Shown: piece by piece, positions 34,199-42,023 of the stretch
How the letters are laid out: each line of letters begins with the position of its first letter
How positions within the stretch are numbered: position 1 is the stretch's first letter
NCBI RefSeq assembly: GCF_000724085.1
Contig: NZ_CCDL010000003.1
Span: forward strand, 434,001 to 498,000
Origin: Oceanobacillus manasiensis
Lineage (GTDB): Bacteria > Bacillota > Bacilli > Bacillales > Amphibacillaceae
DNA: 64,000 bases
Direction: 5' to 3'
Notes under the pieces: model-generated
Database searches by the model: none
The model's input: the letters and a program-made list of their open reading frames with translations, nothing else
What the model was told of the DNA's origin: nothing
Program-made: the position numbers and the translations under genes

Positions 34199-35092
34199 AT
34201 GGAGTGGATCATTAGGAAGATACATGAGGGATTACTTATTCGTACGTATTTACAACGGGAACATGGTTTTTCTAGGCGTATGATAAAATCAATTAAGTTT
34301 AATGGTGGAAGTATCCTAGTAAATGGGACGAATCAGAATGTGAGATACGAATTAAAAGAAGGGGACAAACTAGTAGTGGAGTTTCCTCCGGAAAAAATCG
34401 GTGCCTACATGGAACCAGAGGATACACCGTTATCGATTGTGTACGAGGATGATGTTGTACTTGTATTAAATAAGGCTGCTGGTATGCTTTCCATCCCCTC
34501 CTTAATGCAACCTACAGGAACTGTGGCCAATGCTCTGCTTGGTCATTACAAGAATCAAGATGTCAGTAATACAGTTCACATAGTAACCCGTTTGGATAGG
34601 GACACCTCTGGACTTATGCTCGTTGCAAAAAATAGTTACAGTCACTCGCGATTATCAGCATTTCAAAAGAGTGGTATGGTCAAACGTCAATATCAAGCAG
34701 TGGTAGAAGGGGTCCCTTCAGTTAAACAAGGCATAATTAATGCACCAATCGAGCGAAAAGCAGGTTCCATAATTGAGCGTATTGTTAGGGAGGATGGGAA
34801 GAAGGCCATCACGCACTATGAAACGGAAAAGGAGTTCACTCACTATTCTCTTGTATCCATTCAATTGGAAACAGGTCGCACCCACCAAATTCGTGTACAT
34901 TTCAGTTATGTTGGTCATCCCCTAGTTGGGGATACCCTATACGGAGGAAGTGACAAATGGATAGGAAGACAAGCATTACATTGTTGTGCATTGACTTTTA
35001 AGCACCCAATAACGGAAAAGGAAATGCATTTTCAACAGGATTTACCACAAGACATGAAACAGCTACTTTTTAGCGGAGCATCATCTAAATAG
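34199..35092 (+). CDS. yjbO: RluA/RluD-family pseudouridine synthase YjbO
   Basis: The 297-residue protein has a weak N-terminal S4-like RNA-binding segment (IRTYLQREHGFSRRMIKSIK, then GGSILVNGTNQN). The catalytic domain has VTRLDRDTSGLMLVAK with the catalytic Asp near residue 140 and ETGRTHQIRVHFSYVGHPLVGD near residue 230. It isomerises specific uridines in RNA; the target (rRNA or tRNA) cannot be told. The ribosome site GAAGGAG is 8 bases before ATG. Last gene of the relQ-nadK-yjbO run. Confidence 0.94.
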   Translation: MEWIIRKIHEGLLIRTYLQREHGFSRRMIKSIKFNGGSILVNGTNQNVRYELKEGDKLVVEFPPEKIGAYMEPEDTPLSIVYEDDVVLVLNKAAGMLSIPSLMQPTGTVANALLGHYKNQDVSNTVHIVTRLDRDTSGLMLVAKNSYSHSRLSAFQKSGMVKRQYQAVVEGVPSVKQGIINAPIERKAGSIIERIVREDGKKAITHYETEKEFTHYSLVSIQLETGRTHQIRVHFSYVGHPLVGDTLYGGSDKWIGRQALHCCALTFKHPITEKEMHFQQDLPQDMKQLLFSGASSK

Positions 35093-35107
35093 ATTTACCA
35101 AGAAACA

Positions 35108-35851
35108 TTAATCTTCAAAGTGACTAAATTTTTCCTCGATAAGCGGCTGTTTTGATGGAACTGAGATAATATCTTTTTCTGGTAAACGAAAGGCGCTTAG
35201 TTCATTGCCAAAAACACAACCTGTATCAATATTTATCGTGTTATGAACAATTCTGGGCGACAAGACAGGTGTATGTCCATAGACGATCCATTCTTTACCA
35301 TTGTATTCTTTTGCCCAGTCCTTCCTTACGGGGCGGCCATCTTCCATAACATCACCAGTAATATCTCCATAAAGTACAAAGGTTTTCACCTGTTTATCCG
35401 TTCTTCCAATAAGTGACTCTTTAATACCGGCATGTGCCACAATGGCGTTGACTTCAGGAATTTGTAAATAAAGAGGCGCTTGTTCATAAAGTGTAATAAA
35501 TTGTTGTTTAATCTCTGCTCGTTTATCTTTAGGGAGCTGTTCATATTCTGCAACCGTTGTTTCTAAACCGTGACGCTGTTGGACCTTGTTCCCAAGGAAA
35601 AAGCGGTAAAGCTTGTTACAATGATTTCCGGGCACGTAGCAAGCCTTTTTTACTATCATAACAAGATAGTAGACAAGTTCAATAACTTTTAAAGACTCAG
35701 GCCCACGATCTGTAATATCGCCAACAAAAACTAAAATCCTTCCATCTGGATGGTTATATTCTTTATCTTTTAGATAGCCTAGCTTTGCAAGCACTTCATG
35801 TAATTCCTCAAAGCAGCCATGCACGTCGCCAATTATATCGACTTTTTCCAT
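35108..35851 (-). CDS. prpE: Bis(5'-nucleosyl)-tetraphosphatase PrpE
   Basis: The 247-residue calcineurin-like phosphoesterase has all metal-binding motifs: GDVHGC near residue 8, GDITDRGP near residue 44, GNHCNK near residue 75, and a later His in VAHAG and YGHTPV. B. subtilis PrpE (244 residues) splits diadenosine tetraphosphate asymmetrically and influences spore germination. Neighbours match the B. subtilis yjbO-prpE order, here convergent with yjbO. The ribosome site AAGGGGG is ~6 bases before ATG. Cytoplasmic. Confidence 0.93.
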   Translation of the reverse strand: MEKVDIIGDVHGCFEELHEVLAKLGYLKDKEYNHPDGRILVFVGDITDRGPESLKVIELVYYLVMIVKKACYVPGNHCNKLYRFFLGNKVQQRHGLETTVAEYEQLPKDKRAEIKQQFITLYEQAPLYLQIPEVNAIVAHAGIKESLIGRTDKQVKTFVLYGDITGDVMEDGRPVRKDWAKEYNGKEWIVYGHTPVLSPRIVHNTINIDTGCVFGNELSAFRLPEKDIISVPSKQPLIEEKFSHFED

Positions 35852-36019
35852 TTTAATCCCCCTTCTTTTTCTTGCTTTCCTTTCACAATTGCATTATCAT
35901 AAATCGCGTCCCTGTGTCATGGGGAAACTGTAATTGACATTTATTATATCCATTTTCTAGTATAAATCCAAATTGTTTTGATGCTTATTTATAAGGGAAT
36001 TTAATAGGAGACTTTTTAC

Positions 36020-36159
36020 CACGTCTAAGCTGGCAGTAAGTACCCACTTCAAGTCTTCGATTGGTAAGAATGGTCAGCGTGGAACAACTGCCAGTAAAGG
36101 TCCAACTCGTTTAAATAATATTTGATGGGAGATGCCCTCCCACCAAATGAAGTATTTAC
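36020..36159 (+). repeat. Related interspersed element R5 (diverged)
   Basis: The interior begins CTGGCAGTAAGTACCCACTTCAAG and continues GATTGGTAAGAATGGTCAGC, aligning with R4. CTGGCAGT at the left pairs with ACTGCCAG further right. A hairpin TGGGAG / CTCCCA (around 36126-36142) precedes the end GAAGTATTTAC. Boundaries are approximate. The remainder of the 35852-36229 gap holds only AT-rich sequence and the mgtE ribosome site; no Mg-responsive M-box is seen. Confidence 0.5.
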
Positions 36160-36229
36160 TTAACGCAAAATAGAAGAAGATTTGTTTTGAAAGTAAAATA
36201 GCTTCTTCATACGGAAGGAATGAACTATC

Positions 36230-37612
36230 ATGGAATCCAATAATCGTTATGATGAAGATTACCAAGTACAATATGAAGCACATTGGAATAAACTAAAACA
36301 TGCACTCGAGCATGAAGTAATAGATGAATTCCGAAATGAATTTTTAGATATGCATCCCTACGATCAAGCGAAATTTTTTATGGATCAAGAAAAAGAGTAT
36401 CGCCAGCAAATCTATACGTACTTATCACCAGAAGAACTAGGAGACGTAATAGAAAATGTTGAACTAGAGGATACCACTTTTATTGTGGCAGAAATGGATC
36501 CGAGAATGTCTTCTATGATGCTCTCTAAAATGTCTGCTGATAATGCAGTTGATATATTAAACGAGCTGGATAAGGATCAAGTCGCTAGTCTTCTGACAAT
36601 AATGGATAAAGAAGCTGCAGACGAGATTAAACATTTGCTACATTATGAAGAAAAAACAGCTGGTAGTATTATGACGACAGAATTTGTCTCCACTTACAAA
36701 CATTATACTGCTAGACAGACCATGCAATTATTGAAAGAAGAAGCACCCGATGCGGAAACAATTTATTACTTATATGTTATAGACGAAGAAAAGCGATTAG
36801 TAGGTGTTCTCTCACTTAGGGACTTAATTGTTGCTTCAGAAGAAACATTAGTCGAAGAGTTGATGAATGAGAAAATTGTTGCTGTTTCGGTTGCAAAGGA
36901 TCAAGAGGAAGTCGCACAAATGATTCGGGACTATGATTTTCTTGCAGTTCCAGTAGTAGACTTTCAAGATCACTTGCTCGGTATAATTACGGTAGATGAT
37001 ATCTTGGATGTTATGGAAAAAGAAGCTAGTGAGGATTATTCCCGACTTGCTGGTGTAACAGAAGCAACACGCACTGCGGATAACGCCTTTGTTTCGGCTC
37101 GTAAAAGGCTTCCATGGCTGGTTATCTTACTATTTTTGGGTTTGTTTACTGCTAGCCTTATTGGCAGATTTGAGGAAACGCTTGATCAAGTTGCCGTTCT
37201 AGCTATCTTCATACCATTAATTGGTGGAATGGCTGGTAATACTGGGACTCAGGCATTGGCCGTAGCGGTTAGAGGACTAGCCACTGGCGAATTCGGTAAG
37301 CAAAAGAAAACCAAATTAATTTTACGTGAAGCGGGGACAGGGTTAATTACCGGTGCAGTATGCGGGGTTGTTATTACACTTGTTATTTATCTTTGGAAGG
37401 GGGATATCTTCCTTGGTATGCTTGTCGGGATTTCTATCCTAGCAACATTGATCGTAGCAACGCTTGCCGGCTCCCTCGTACCTATCGTTATGGATCGTTT
37501 TAATATTGATCCAGCAGTAGCTTCAGGACCATTTATAACAACAGTTAATGATATTATATCTATTCTAATTTACTTTGGAATGGCAACAGCTTTTATGGGG
37601 TTTTTAATTTAA
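36230..37612 (+). CDS. mgtE: Magnesium transporter MgtE
   Basis: The 460-residue protein has the full MgtE layout: an N-terminal helical superhelix domain (to ~residue 135), a pair of CBS domains (~140-265), a plug helix and five membrane helices (~285-460). The signature PLIGGMAGNTGTQALAVAVRGLATGE lies in two adjacent conserved runs. DIISILIYFGMA forms the last helix. It is a gated Mg2+ channel closed by Mg2+ binding to the cytosolic domains. The ribosome site GGAAGGA precedes the ATG. It is monocistronic, with no leader riboswitch detected. Confidence 0.97.
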   Translation: MESNNRYDEDYQVQYEAHWNKLKHALEHEVIDEFRNEFLDMHPYDQAKFFMDQEKEYRQQIYTYLSPEELGDVIENVELEDTTFIVAEMDPRMSSMMLSKMSADNAVDILNELDKDQVASLLTIMDKEAADEIKHLLHYEEKTAGSIMTTEFVSTYKHYTARQTMQLLKEEAPDAETIYYLYVIDEEKRLVGVLSLRDLIVASEETLVEELMNEKIVAVSVAKDQEEVAQMIRDYDFLAVPVVDFQDHLLGIITVDDILDVMEKEASEDYSRLAGVTEATRTADNAFVSARKRLPWLVILLFLGLFTASLIGRFEETLDQVAVLAIFIPLIGGMAGNTGTQALAVAVRGLATGEFGKQKKTKLILREAGTGLITGAVCGVVITLVIYLWKGDIFLGMLVGISILATLIVATLAGSLVPIVMDRFNIDPAVASGPFITTVNDIISILIYFGMATAFMGFLI

Positions 37613-37700
37613 ATAAGCATAAACTATGACAAAACATGACAAAGGTACCATTCTTGATTAATCAGGGGTATCAACTTTGGTTTTCTGCTTAAAAGCATAA

Positions 37701-37734
37701 CCGTTAAATTAGAAAATGTTTAACGGGAACCCGT
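37701..37734 (+). other. Two mutually exclusive hairpins downstream of mgtE
   Basis: CCGTTAAA (37701-37708) pairs perfectly with TTTAACGG (37719-37726). ACGGG (37723-37727) pairs with CCCGT (37730-37734). The 3' arm of the first overlaps the 5' arm of the second, so only one can form. A GGTACC / GGTATC hairpin lies ~50 bp upstream. Confidence 0.45.
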
Positions 37735-37790
37735 ATCAAGAAGTCATAATCTTTTCCACACCTACATCGCAAATTATAAATAATAACTTC

Positions 37791-37847
37791 GCCGGTTGAT
37801 TAGTTGAACTCTAATTTTAGGATTCATTTAGTTTCCGGCTTTTTTTA
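37791..37847 (+). terminator. Terminator-like hairpin downstream of mgtE
   Basis: Stem GCCGG / CCGGC encloses an inner imperfect stem and is followed by seven T. It lies ~180 bp after the mgtE stop. Confidence 0.6.
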
Positions 37848-37904
37848 TTGTTAAAGATCTTTCGCGATTTCATCATCCTATTAATACGTGATTTAAATTC
37901 TTCC

Positions 37905-37933
37905 ACACATTTATAAAAATGGGTTCATATAAT
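37905..37933 (+). promoter_or_regulatory. Sigma-K-like promoter of cotO
   Basis: ACAC at 37905-37908, 17 bp, CATATAAT at 37926-37933. It fits the AC / CATAnnnT pattern of sigma-K, 24 bp before the cotO start. Confidence 0.65.
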
Positions 37934-37956
37934 GGGAAAGGAAGGAGTGATCTTTA

Positions 37957-38517
37957 ATGGCAAAAAAGAGATTTGCGAAAGACCCCTTGCTTTATATTCA
38001 CCAACCAAAGGAAAATAACCCAAAAGCACCTATGCAACATACTTCTTATACAAACTCAAAAAAGAAGCAAAACTTAGAACAAGAGTCAGATCCTGTATAC
38101 CAAAAACATGATGAACCGCTGGGCCCAGTCCGTACTCATACTAAGCGCCGTAGTTTTCTAGAAGAACAGGCATTACAGCAAGAAAAGAATGTAATGGAAG
38201 AAAAAGAGGAGATTAAAGAAGAAGACGAGGAAGTACCTGAGATAACTGAAGAATCTGAGAAACCACTTACAGAAAGCGTTAAAAAGGAACGGCCTAAGTT
38301 TAAGGATATGACAATTGAAGAGAAGGTGGCATATTTCGTGGATACTCCCAGCTATGCACCACAAATGCGTTGTGAAATAAGGACAGAAGACAGAGCATAT
38401 AGAGGCGTCATTACAGGGTCAGAGGATAACTATGTGTATATTAGAGTGGGGAATAGAAAACAGAGTACAAAGATTAAGCTGGATGACATTAAACATATTA
38501 AGTTATTAGGATTTTAA
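37957..38517 (+). CDS. cotO: Spore coat protein CotO
   Basis: The 186-residue protein starts MAKKRFAKDPLLYIHQPKEN. It has a Lys/Glu-rich middle (residues ~60-115, poly-acidic, likely disordered) and a compact C-terminal domain (EEKVAYFVDTPSYAPQMRCE; then GVITGSEDNYVYIRVG and KLDDIKHIKLLGF) typical of the CotO family (B. subtilis YjbX, 227 residues). CotO is a coat morphogenetic protein acting with CotH/CotE in the outer coat. A sigma-K-like promoter precedes it, and the ribosome site AAGGAGTGAT is well placed. It is convergent with cotZ across a shared terminator. Confidence 0.88.
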   Translation: MAKKRFAKDPLLYIHQPKENNPKAPMQHTSYTNSKKKQNLEQESDPVYQKHDEPLGPVRTHTKRRSFLEEQALQQEKNVMEEKEEIKEEDEEVPEITEESEKPLTESVKKERPKFKDMTIEEKVAYFVDTPSYAPQMRCEIRTEDRAYRGVITGSEDNYVYIRVGNRKQSTKIKLDDIKHIKLLGF

Positions 38518-38547
38518 AAAGGCCGAGGAGTTATCCTCGAGCCTTTT
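38516..38547. terminator. Bidirectional terminator between cotO and cotZ
   Basis: Stem AAGGCCGAGGA / TCCTCGAGCCTT with a 4-base loop, flanked by A and T runs, between convergent coat genes. Confidence 0.85.
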
Positions 38548-38553
38548 CTTTTC

Positions 38554-39012
38554 TTAGTTGATCGCATTAATTGCTGGAAGACATGTTACGTGGCAGAAGC
38601 AGTTAAGATCTACAGTCATGCAAATACCAGTTGCGCGTAGTGGCTTTGTTTCTTGCTCTACTGGATTTTTCGGACATGGATTTTCATCACCAGGATCTCT
38701 TAATAGTTCTAAAACTGCACAACAATCATCCGTAATCTTTTTCACACGGAAATAGAAGCTACCTACAACGTAGCCGATGTTGCTTGGGTGCGCACCGTAT
38801 GCTTGGAATGGTTTGCAGTCCCCTTTACAATAAAGGATTACTGGAACTGTATCTAAGCCGTTTCCGTGATCTGTTTCCCCCAGTAAATCCGTAATAGACT
38901 GCTCGCAACTGGTGTCACAACAATTTTCAATGACATCATTCTGTGCCTCTACTATTTCACTAAGAATATCGCAAACACAGTTTCCTGTTTCAAAATCTTT
39001 TCCACAACCCAT
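38554..39012 (-). CDS. cotZ: Cys-rich spore coat protein CotZ/CotY family
   Basis: The 152-residue protein is rich in Cys (17 residues by eye), with motifs MGCGKDFETGNCVCDIL, ENCCDTSCEQSI, YCKGDCKPF, DDCCAV and the end DLNCFCHVTCLPA. This is the CotZ/CotY/ExsY family, whose members self-assemble into disulfide-linked crystalline outer-coat or exosporium layers. Length matches CotZ (148). A sigma-K-like promoter with ideal spacing lies upstream, and the ribosome site GAAGGGAG is 10 bases before ATG. The gene pairs with cotO, as in B. subtilis. Confidence 0.93.
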   Translation of the reverse strand: MGCGKDFETGNCVCDILSEIVEAQNDVIENCCDTSCEQSITDLLGETDHGNGLDTVPVILYCKGDCKPFQAYGAHPSNIGYVVGSFYFRVKKITDDCCAVLELLRDPGDENPCPKNPVEQETKPLRATGICMTVDLNCFCHVTCLPAINAIN

Positions 39013-39057
39013 GAATTATTACTCCCTTCAAAATGAAATTGACTCATTTGTCTTTAC

Positions 39058-39085
39058 TAGAGTATGTGTTTTCGCATAGAAGGTG
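39058..39085 (-). promoter_or_regulatory. Sigma-K promoter of cotZ
   Basis: Reading the minus strand: CACC, then 15 bp, then CATACTCTA. AC to CATA spacing is 16 bp, matching the sigma-K consensus (mACm, n16, CATAnnnTA). Confidence 0.78.
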
Positions 39086-39141
39086 TGGGCATCCATCCTA
39101 AATATTTGAGATATTTATCCTTATAAAAGGGCGAATGTCCA

Positions 39142-39169
39142 CACCAGCCTAAACTTTTGACATAGACTA
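39142..39169 (+). promoter_or_regulatory. Sigma-K promoter of the small gene at 39.2 kb
   Basis: CACC (39142-39145), 15 bp, CATAGACTA (39161-39169): the same spacing and bases as the divergent cotZ promoter. Transcription would start near 39176, just before the ribosome site AAGGAG. Confidence 0.78.
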
Positions 39170-39203
39170 ATAACGAACTTACATGATGAAGGAGTTGAAG
39201 CTA

Positions 39204-39422
39204 GTGTCTGAGAGAAAACAGGTTATTCATGTTAGAGACCTCGTTATAAAGGCAGATAATGTATATATTGAACCATCTCGATCCCATCACCGAAATCCTT
39301 TTTTAGGAGGAAGAAAGCCGGAAGAAGAAGCTGATGTAGAGGATCGTCATGAAGATAAGAAAGACTTGAATGATGAGTATGATGATAAAGATGAAAGAAG
39401 AGATCCTTTCGCTTGGTTTTAA
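39204..39422 (+). CDS. Unknown small acidic protein, probable sigma-K coat gene
   Basis: I place the start at GTG, 9 bases after AAGGAG; the ATG at 39183 precedes that site and lies next to the predicted transcription start. The 72-residue product starts SERKQVIHVRDLVIKADNVY, then IEPSRSHHRNPFLGGRK, then a strongly Asp/Glu/Arg-rich tail ending RRDPFAWF. No family recognised. The near-consensus sigma-K promoter and the cotZ neighbour point to a mother-cell-expressed coat or coat-associated protein; the charged tail may mediate assembly. Ends at a clear terminator. Confidence 0.7.
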   Translation: MSERKQVIHVRDLVIKADNVYIEPSRSHHRNPFLGGRKPEEEADVEDRHEDKKDLNDEYDDKDERRDPFAWF

Positions 39423-39431
39423 AAGAAGTTG

Positions 39432-39458
39432 GCAGCTATCTTGTAGCTGCTTTTTATT
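39432..39458 (+). terminator. Terminator of the small coat-type gene
   Basis: Stem GCAGCTA / TAGCTGC followed by TTTTTATTTT. Confidence 0.85.
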
Positions 39459-39483
39459 TTGAGGAAATGGGAGGGAGAAAGTA

Positions 39484-39690
39484 TTGAAAGCGTCGGAACC
39501 AAAGTGGCTTCAGCATGTGCACGATTTAGAAAAGCATCTTGATAAAAATGAGAAATGGCTCCAGTTACCAGAAAAAAGGTTTAATACGTTTCATAATGAA
39601 GCAGAGGCATGGGAAGAGGATTATTTAAATAACATCAGGGATATAGAAAGTTTTATGAAAGAAATGGAGAAAGAAATGGATAAATGGTAG
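39484..39690 (+). CDS. Small helical protein of unknown function
   Basis: The 68-residue protein starts at TTG, 7 bases after GGGAGGGAG. It is rich in Glu, Lys and Trp (four Trp: PKWLQHV, EKWLQLP, EAWEED, final KW) and predicted to be one or two amphipathic helices (DIESFMKEMEKEMDKW). No family recognised. It has no promoter of its own that I can identify, and the preceding terminator separates it from the coat-type gene. The element R6 lies directly downstream. Confidence 0.55.
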   Translation: MKASEPKWLQHVHDLEKHLDKNEKWLQLPEKRFNTFHNEAEAWEEDYLNNIRDIESFMKEMEKEMDKW

Positions 39691-39722
39691 GAATACTATT
39701 TAGAAAAAAGGGTATATATAAA

Positions 39723-39815
39723 GTGAAACTTCAATCAGTGGGAGTTTTCATTCTTTCCCCACTGATTGTTAGTTGTGCGAATCGGGCTTTTAGCGTTCGT
39801 TTACTTGATCCGAAA
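39723..39815 (-). repeat. Short interspersed element, copy R6 (inverted, lacks the central stem-loop)
   Basis: Read on the minus strand it ends GAAGTTTCAC followed by TTTAT (39718-39722 in the window), exactly as R1-R3. The terminal hairpin AATCAGTGGG / CCCACTGATT type is present. The central ~55-bp stem-loop present in R2/R3 is missing, but the left-end sequence (CGGATCAAG, compare CGGAGCAAC) is kept, so it is an internally deleted complete element. Confidence 0.65.
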
Positions 39816-39843
39816 TATATCTTGTTAAAATGGAGGCGCTTAT

Positions 39844-40098
39844 ATGGGATACATTCTTCCAATTCCACATTACCAGTATCATGAATACCAAAACAGGATT
39901 GTGGAAACAAAGCGAAATCCACAATTCATTGAGGGACCTTTTAAAGTTATTTTGCAGGAACAGCATCAGCGTATTGAAAAGGAATATGAAAGGCTAAATG
40001 GTCCAGTGCAGCAATCTTCTAAGAGACAAGATTTGCCTGCCAATAAGTTTTTCGGTGAAATGACCGGTAGAGGAAAGCACTTTAACGCAGGTGTTTAG
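39844..40098 (+). CDS. Conserved-looking small protein, unknown function
   Basis: The 84-residue protein starts MGYILPIPHYQYHEYQNRIV, has a central helix IEKEYERLNGPVQQ and ends MTGRGKHFNAGV. The ribosome site TGGAGG is 7-8 bases before ATG. It is polar, with no membrane segment. The Tyr/Pro-rich N-terminus is unusual. I do not recognise a family. It lies between element R6 and a convergent DUF421 gene. Confidence 0.6.
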   Translation: MGYILPIPHYQYHEYQNRIVETKRNPQFIEGPFKVILQEQHQRIEKEYERLNGPVQQSSKRQDLPANKFFGEMTGRGKHFNAGV

Positions 40099-40118
40099 TT
40101 CTCTTGATAGACACATTA

Positions 40119-40147
40119 AAAAGCAGCGCACCTAATGTGAGCTGCTA
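40119..40147 (-). terminator. Terminator of the DUF421 gene
   Basis: Stem AGCAGC(GCAC) / (GTGA)GCTGCT overlaps the DUF421 stop codon. T run on the minus strand. Confidence 0.75.
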
Positions 40148-40849
40148 TTTGAATCGCTTGTGATTACGGTTCGTAAAAGGGAGGAGGTAAAGTTCTTTAC
40201 CCTTTATATACTCTGCGTAAAAGACTTCGGATGGGCTAGAATAGTCTTGTCTTAGCACTTGTTCCAACAACCATTCCTCGGTGAGATTCTTCTCTTTTAA
40301 ATTATCATAGATAATTTCTCCATCGTTAATAAGTGTAGTGGCGAGGTGAACCTCTTGTGTCGCTACTTTCAAATCCTGTTTATTCGGAGTTTGATAGGCA
40401 GCTTTTTTTAATACAGAGACCTTTCCGTTTGTTTCTAATATGGCATACTCAACATCTTGAATAGAAAACACATCTTTATCACGTAACAAATGTTGAAGCT
40501 GGTTAATGTCAAGTTTAGCCTTTTTCATCGTATCTCGTATAAGTTTGCCTTTGTATATCACAATGTCTGGACTGCCTTCCATAAAAGCGCGTGTTTTTTT
40601 CCATTTTTGGGTAGTAATCTCAGTTAGGTATAACAATCCACCCCATAGAGCAATTACAAAGGCTATTTCTGGAATACCAGCTTCTTTATCAAACAAGGCA
40701 TTTCCAACCAACTCCCCGAGAATTAATGCTGAAATAAAATCAAATGGTGTTAGCTGGTTAATTTGAGTCTTTCCTAAGATTTTTGTAAGTATGAACAGAG
40801 CTGCAAAGCCAAACAATGTTTCATATAACATCGTTAGATAATCATTCAC
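40145..40849 (-). CDS. DUF421 family membrane protein (YetF/YkjA-like)
   Basis: The 234-residue protein has three N-terminal membrane helices followed by a soluble C-terminal domain. The family core is visible: RILGKTQINQLTPFDF-type motif (here TKILGKTQINQLTPFDFIS), SALILGELVGNAL, and the IYKGKLIRDTMKKAKL strand. DUF421 proteins are common in Bacillaceae, several in spore membranes (SpoVAE-like neighbours); their activity is undefined. I chose the GTG 9 bases after AGGGAGG; an ATG eight codons upstream overlaps that site. Confidence 0.88.
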   Translation of the reverse strand: MNDYLTMLYETLFGFAALFILTKILGKTQINQLTPFDFISALILGELVGNALFDKEAGIPEIAFVIALWGGLLYLTEITTQKWKKTRAFMEGSPDIVIYKGKLIRDTMKKAKLDINQLQHLLRDKDVFSIQDVEYAILETNGKVSVLKKAAYQTPNKQDLKVATQEVHLATTLINDGEIIYDNLKEKNLTEEWLLEQVLRQDYSSPSEVFYAEYIKGKELYLLPFTNRNHKRFK

Positions 40850-40931
40850 TGGAGCTGCCCTCCCTATAGGCATTTAGCCTTTAGCATTTCCAAATGGGCA
40901 AATTTCATCCCTAACAAAAATGGGCAAACAA

Positions 40932-40956
40932 CAAAAAAACACCTCACAAGGAGGTG
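40932..40956 (-). terminator. Terminator of yjcH-yjcG-yjcF
   Basis: Stem CACCTC / GAGGTG with a 5-base loop and a seven-T run on the minus strand, two bases after the yjcF stop. Confidence 0.85.
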
Positions 40957-40958
40957 CT

Positions 40959-41381
40959 TCACAAATCTTTAACCATTGTAACATGGGGAATGCCTGCATC
41001 CATAAACTCGCCAGAAATCGTTTTGTACCCCAGGCGCTCATAAAAGGGGAGCGCTTGGGTTTGTGCATTTAGTTTTGCCTTTTTATAGCCATTGGATAAT
41101 ATGATGTCTTCCATGGCAGAGATCATTTGCGAACCGTATGCTTTGCCACGGTGCTCTTTTAGTATGCAAATTCGTTCTAATTTGCCATATTCCTCAACAA
41201 AGCGAAGTCGACTAGCTGCGATTGCTTCGTCACTTTCATAACCTACAAGATGTGTTGCTGTTTCATCATGTTCATCAAGTTCTTCCTCTGGTGATACCTT
41301 TTGCTCTTTAACGAAAACATCCATGCGAACATCATAGGCATCTCTTAGCTGTTTGTCTGTTTCTACGATTATTATGTTCAA
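40959..41381 (-). CDS. yjcF: GNAT N-acetyltransferase YjcF
   Basis: The 140-residue GNAT protein has the acetyl-CoA loop RGKAYGSQMISAME near residues 81-94, an RLRFVEEYGKLERICIL strand pair, and the end LNAQTQALPFYERLGY typical of ElaA/YjcF-type enzymes. It starts at TTG, sharing the bases TTGA with the yjcG stop codon, so translation is coupled. The ribosome site GGAAAGGA is inside yjcG. The acceptor is unknown. Same order as B. subtilis yjcF-yjcG-yjcH. Confidence 0.9.
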   Translation of the reverse strand: MNIIIVETDKQLRDAYDVRMDVFVKEQKVSPEEELDEHDETATHLVGYESDEAIAASRLRFVEEYGKLERICILKEHRGKAYGSQMISAMEDIILSNGYKKAKLNAQTQALPFYERLGYKTISGEFMDAGIPHVTMVKDL

Positions 41382-41896
41382 ACTTTTTCCTTTCCGAACA
41401 CAAAGGAGTCATGCACTGTCCATGATCCATTCTCCAGTTGATAAAGGAGCTGGAAGCGATCAACTTTATCCTCTAACTCAAAATTCTTCATTTTTAAACT
41501 ACCGTATACATCAGAGTATTCCTCACTGGATAACTTCTGGGCAATCGTGATGTGGGGTACAAATGCGTATTCTTGATTACCAGGAAAATTGCCACGGTTA
41601 ATTTTTTCAAATAAGTCGATCAGCTCTTGCTTTGGTTCAACTTTTAAATAAATTGTATTGGTTACAGGTGAAAATGTACTTACTTTTTGAATGTTTAAGG
41701 TAAATGGTTCCGTGTCGTTCGCTATATGTTTCAGCTCGGATACGAATTCATTAACAGTCTCAATGTCTGCTTCAAAGGCTTCCTTAAGCGTAATATGCGG
41801 TGGAATTAATGCATAATGTGGGTCATAACGCTTTCGGTATGAATTTGCTTCATCTTGTACTGCTTTTGATGGAAAAATAGCTATTCCATATTTCAT
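41378..41896 (-). CDS. yjcG: 2H phosphoesterase family protein YjcG
   Basis: The 172-residue protein carries the two HxT/S motifs of the 2H phosphoesterase (LigT-like) superfamily: PPHITLKEAF near residue 33 and VPHITIAQKL near residue 115, spaced as in B. subtilis YjcG (171). Superfamily members open 2',3'-cyclic phosphates or related phosphodiesters; the physiological substrate of YjcG is unknown. The ribosome site GAGGAGG is 8 bases before ATG. Overlaps yjcF by 4 bases. Confidence 0.93.
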   Translation of the reverse strand: MKYGIAIFPSKAVQDEANSYRKRYDPHYALIPPHITLKEAFEADIETVNEFVSELKHIANDTEPFTLNIQKVSTFSPVTNTIYLKVEPKQELIDLFEKINRGNFPGNQEYAFVPHITIAQKLSSEEYSDVYGSLKMKNFELEDKVDRFQLLYQLENGSWTVHDSFVFGKEKV

Positions 41897-42023
41897 TATG
41901 AAAACCTCCTCTAATATTTTGACGACTATATCTTTAAGAACCAGCTAAGTGTACCTAATATTATAACAAAATTAAAAAGAACACGGTAATTATTTTTAAA
42001 GTTTTCAGCAAAATCGTTTATTG

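Noticed and set aside
35852-36229. Mg-sensing M-box riboswitch before mgtE
   Set aside because: None of the conserved M-box blocks are visible; the hairpins there belong to element R5.
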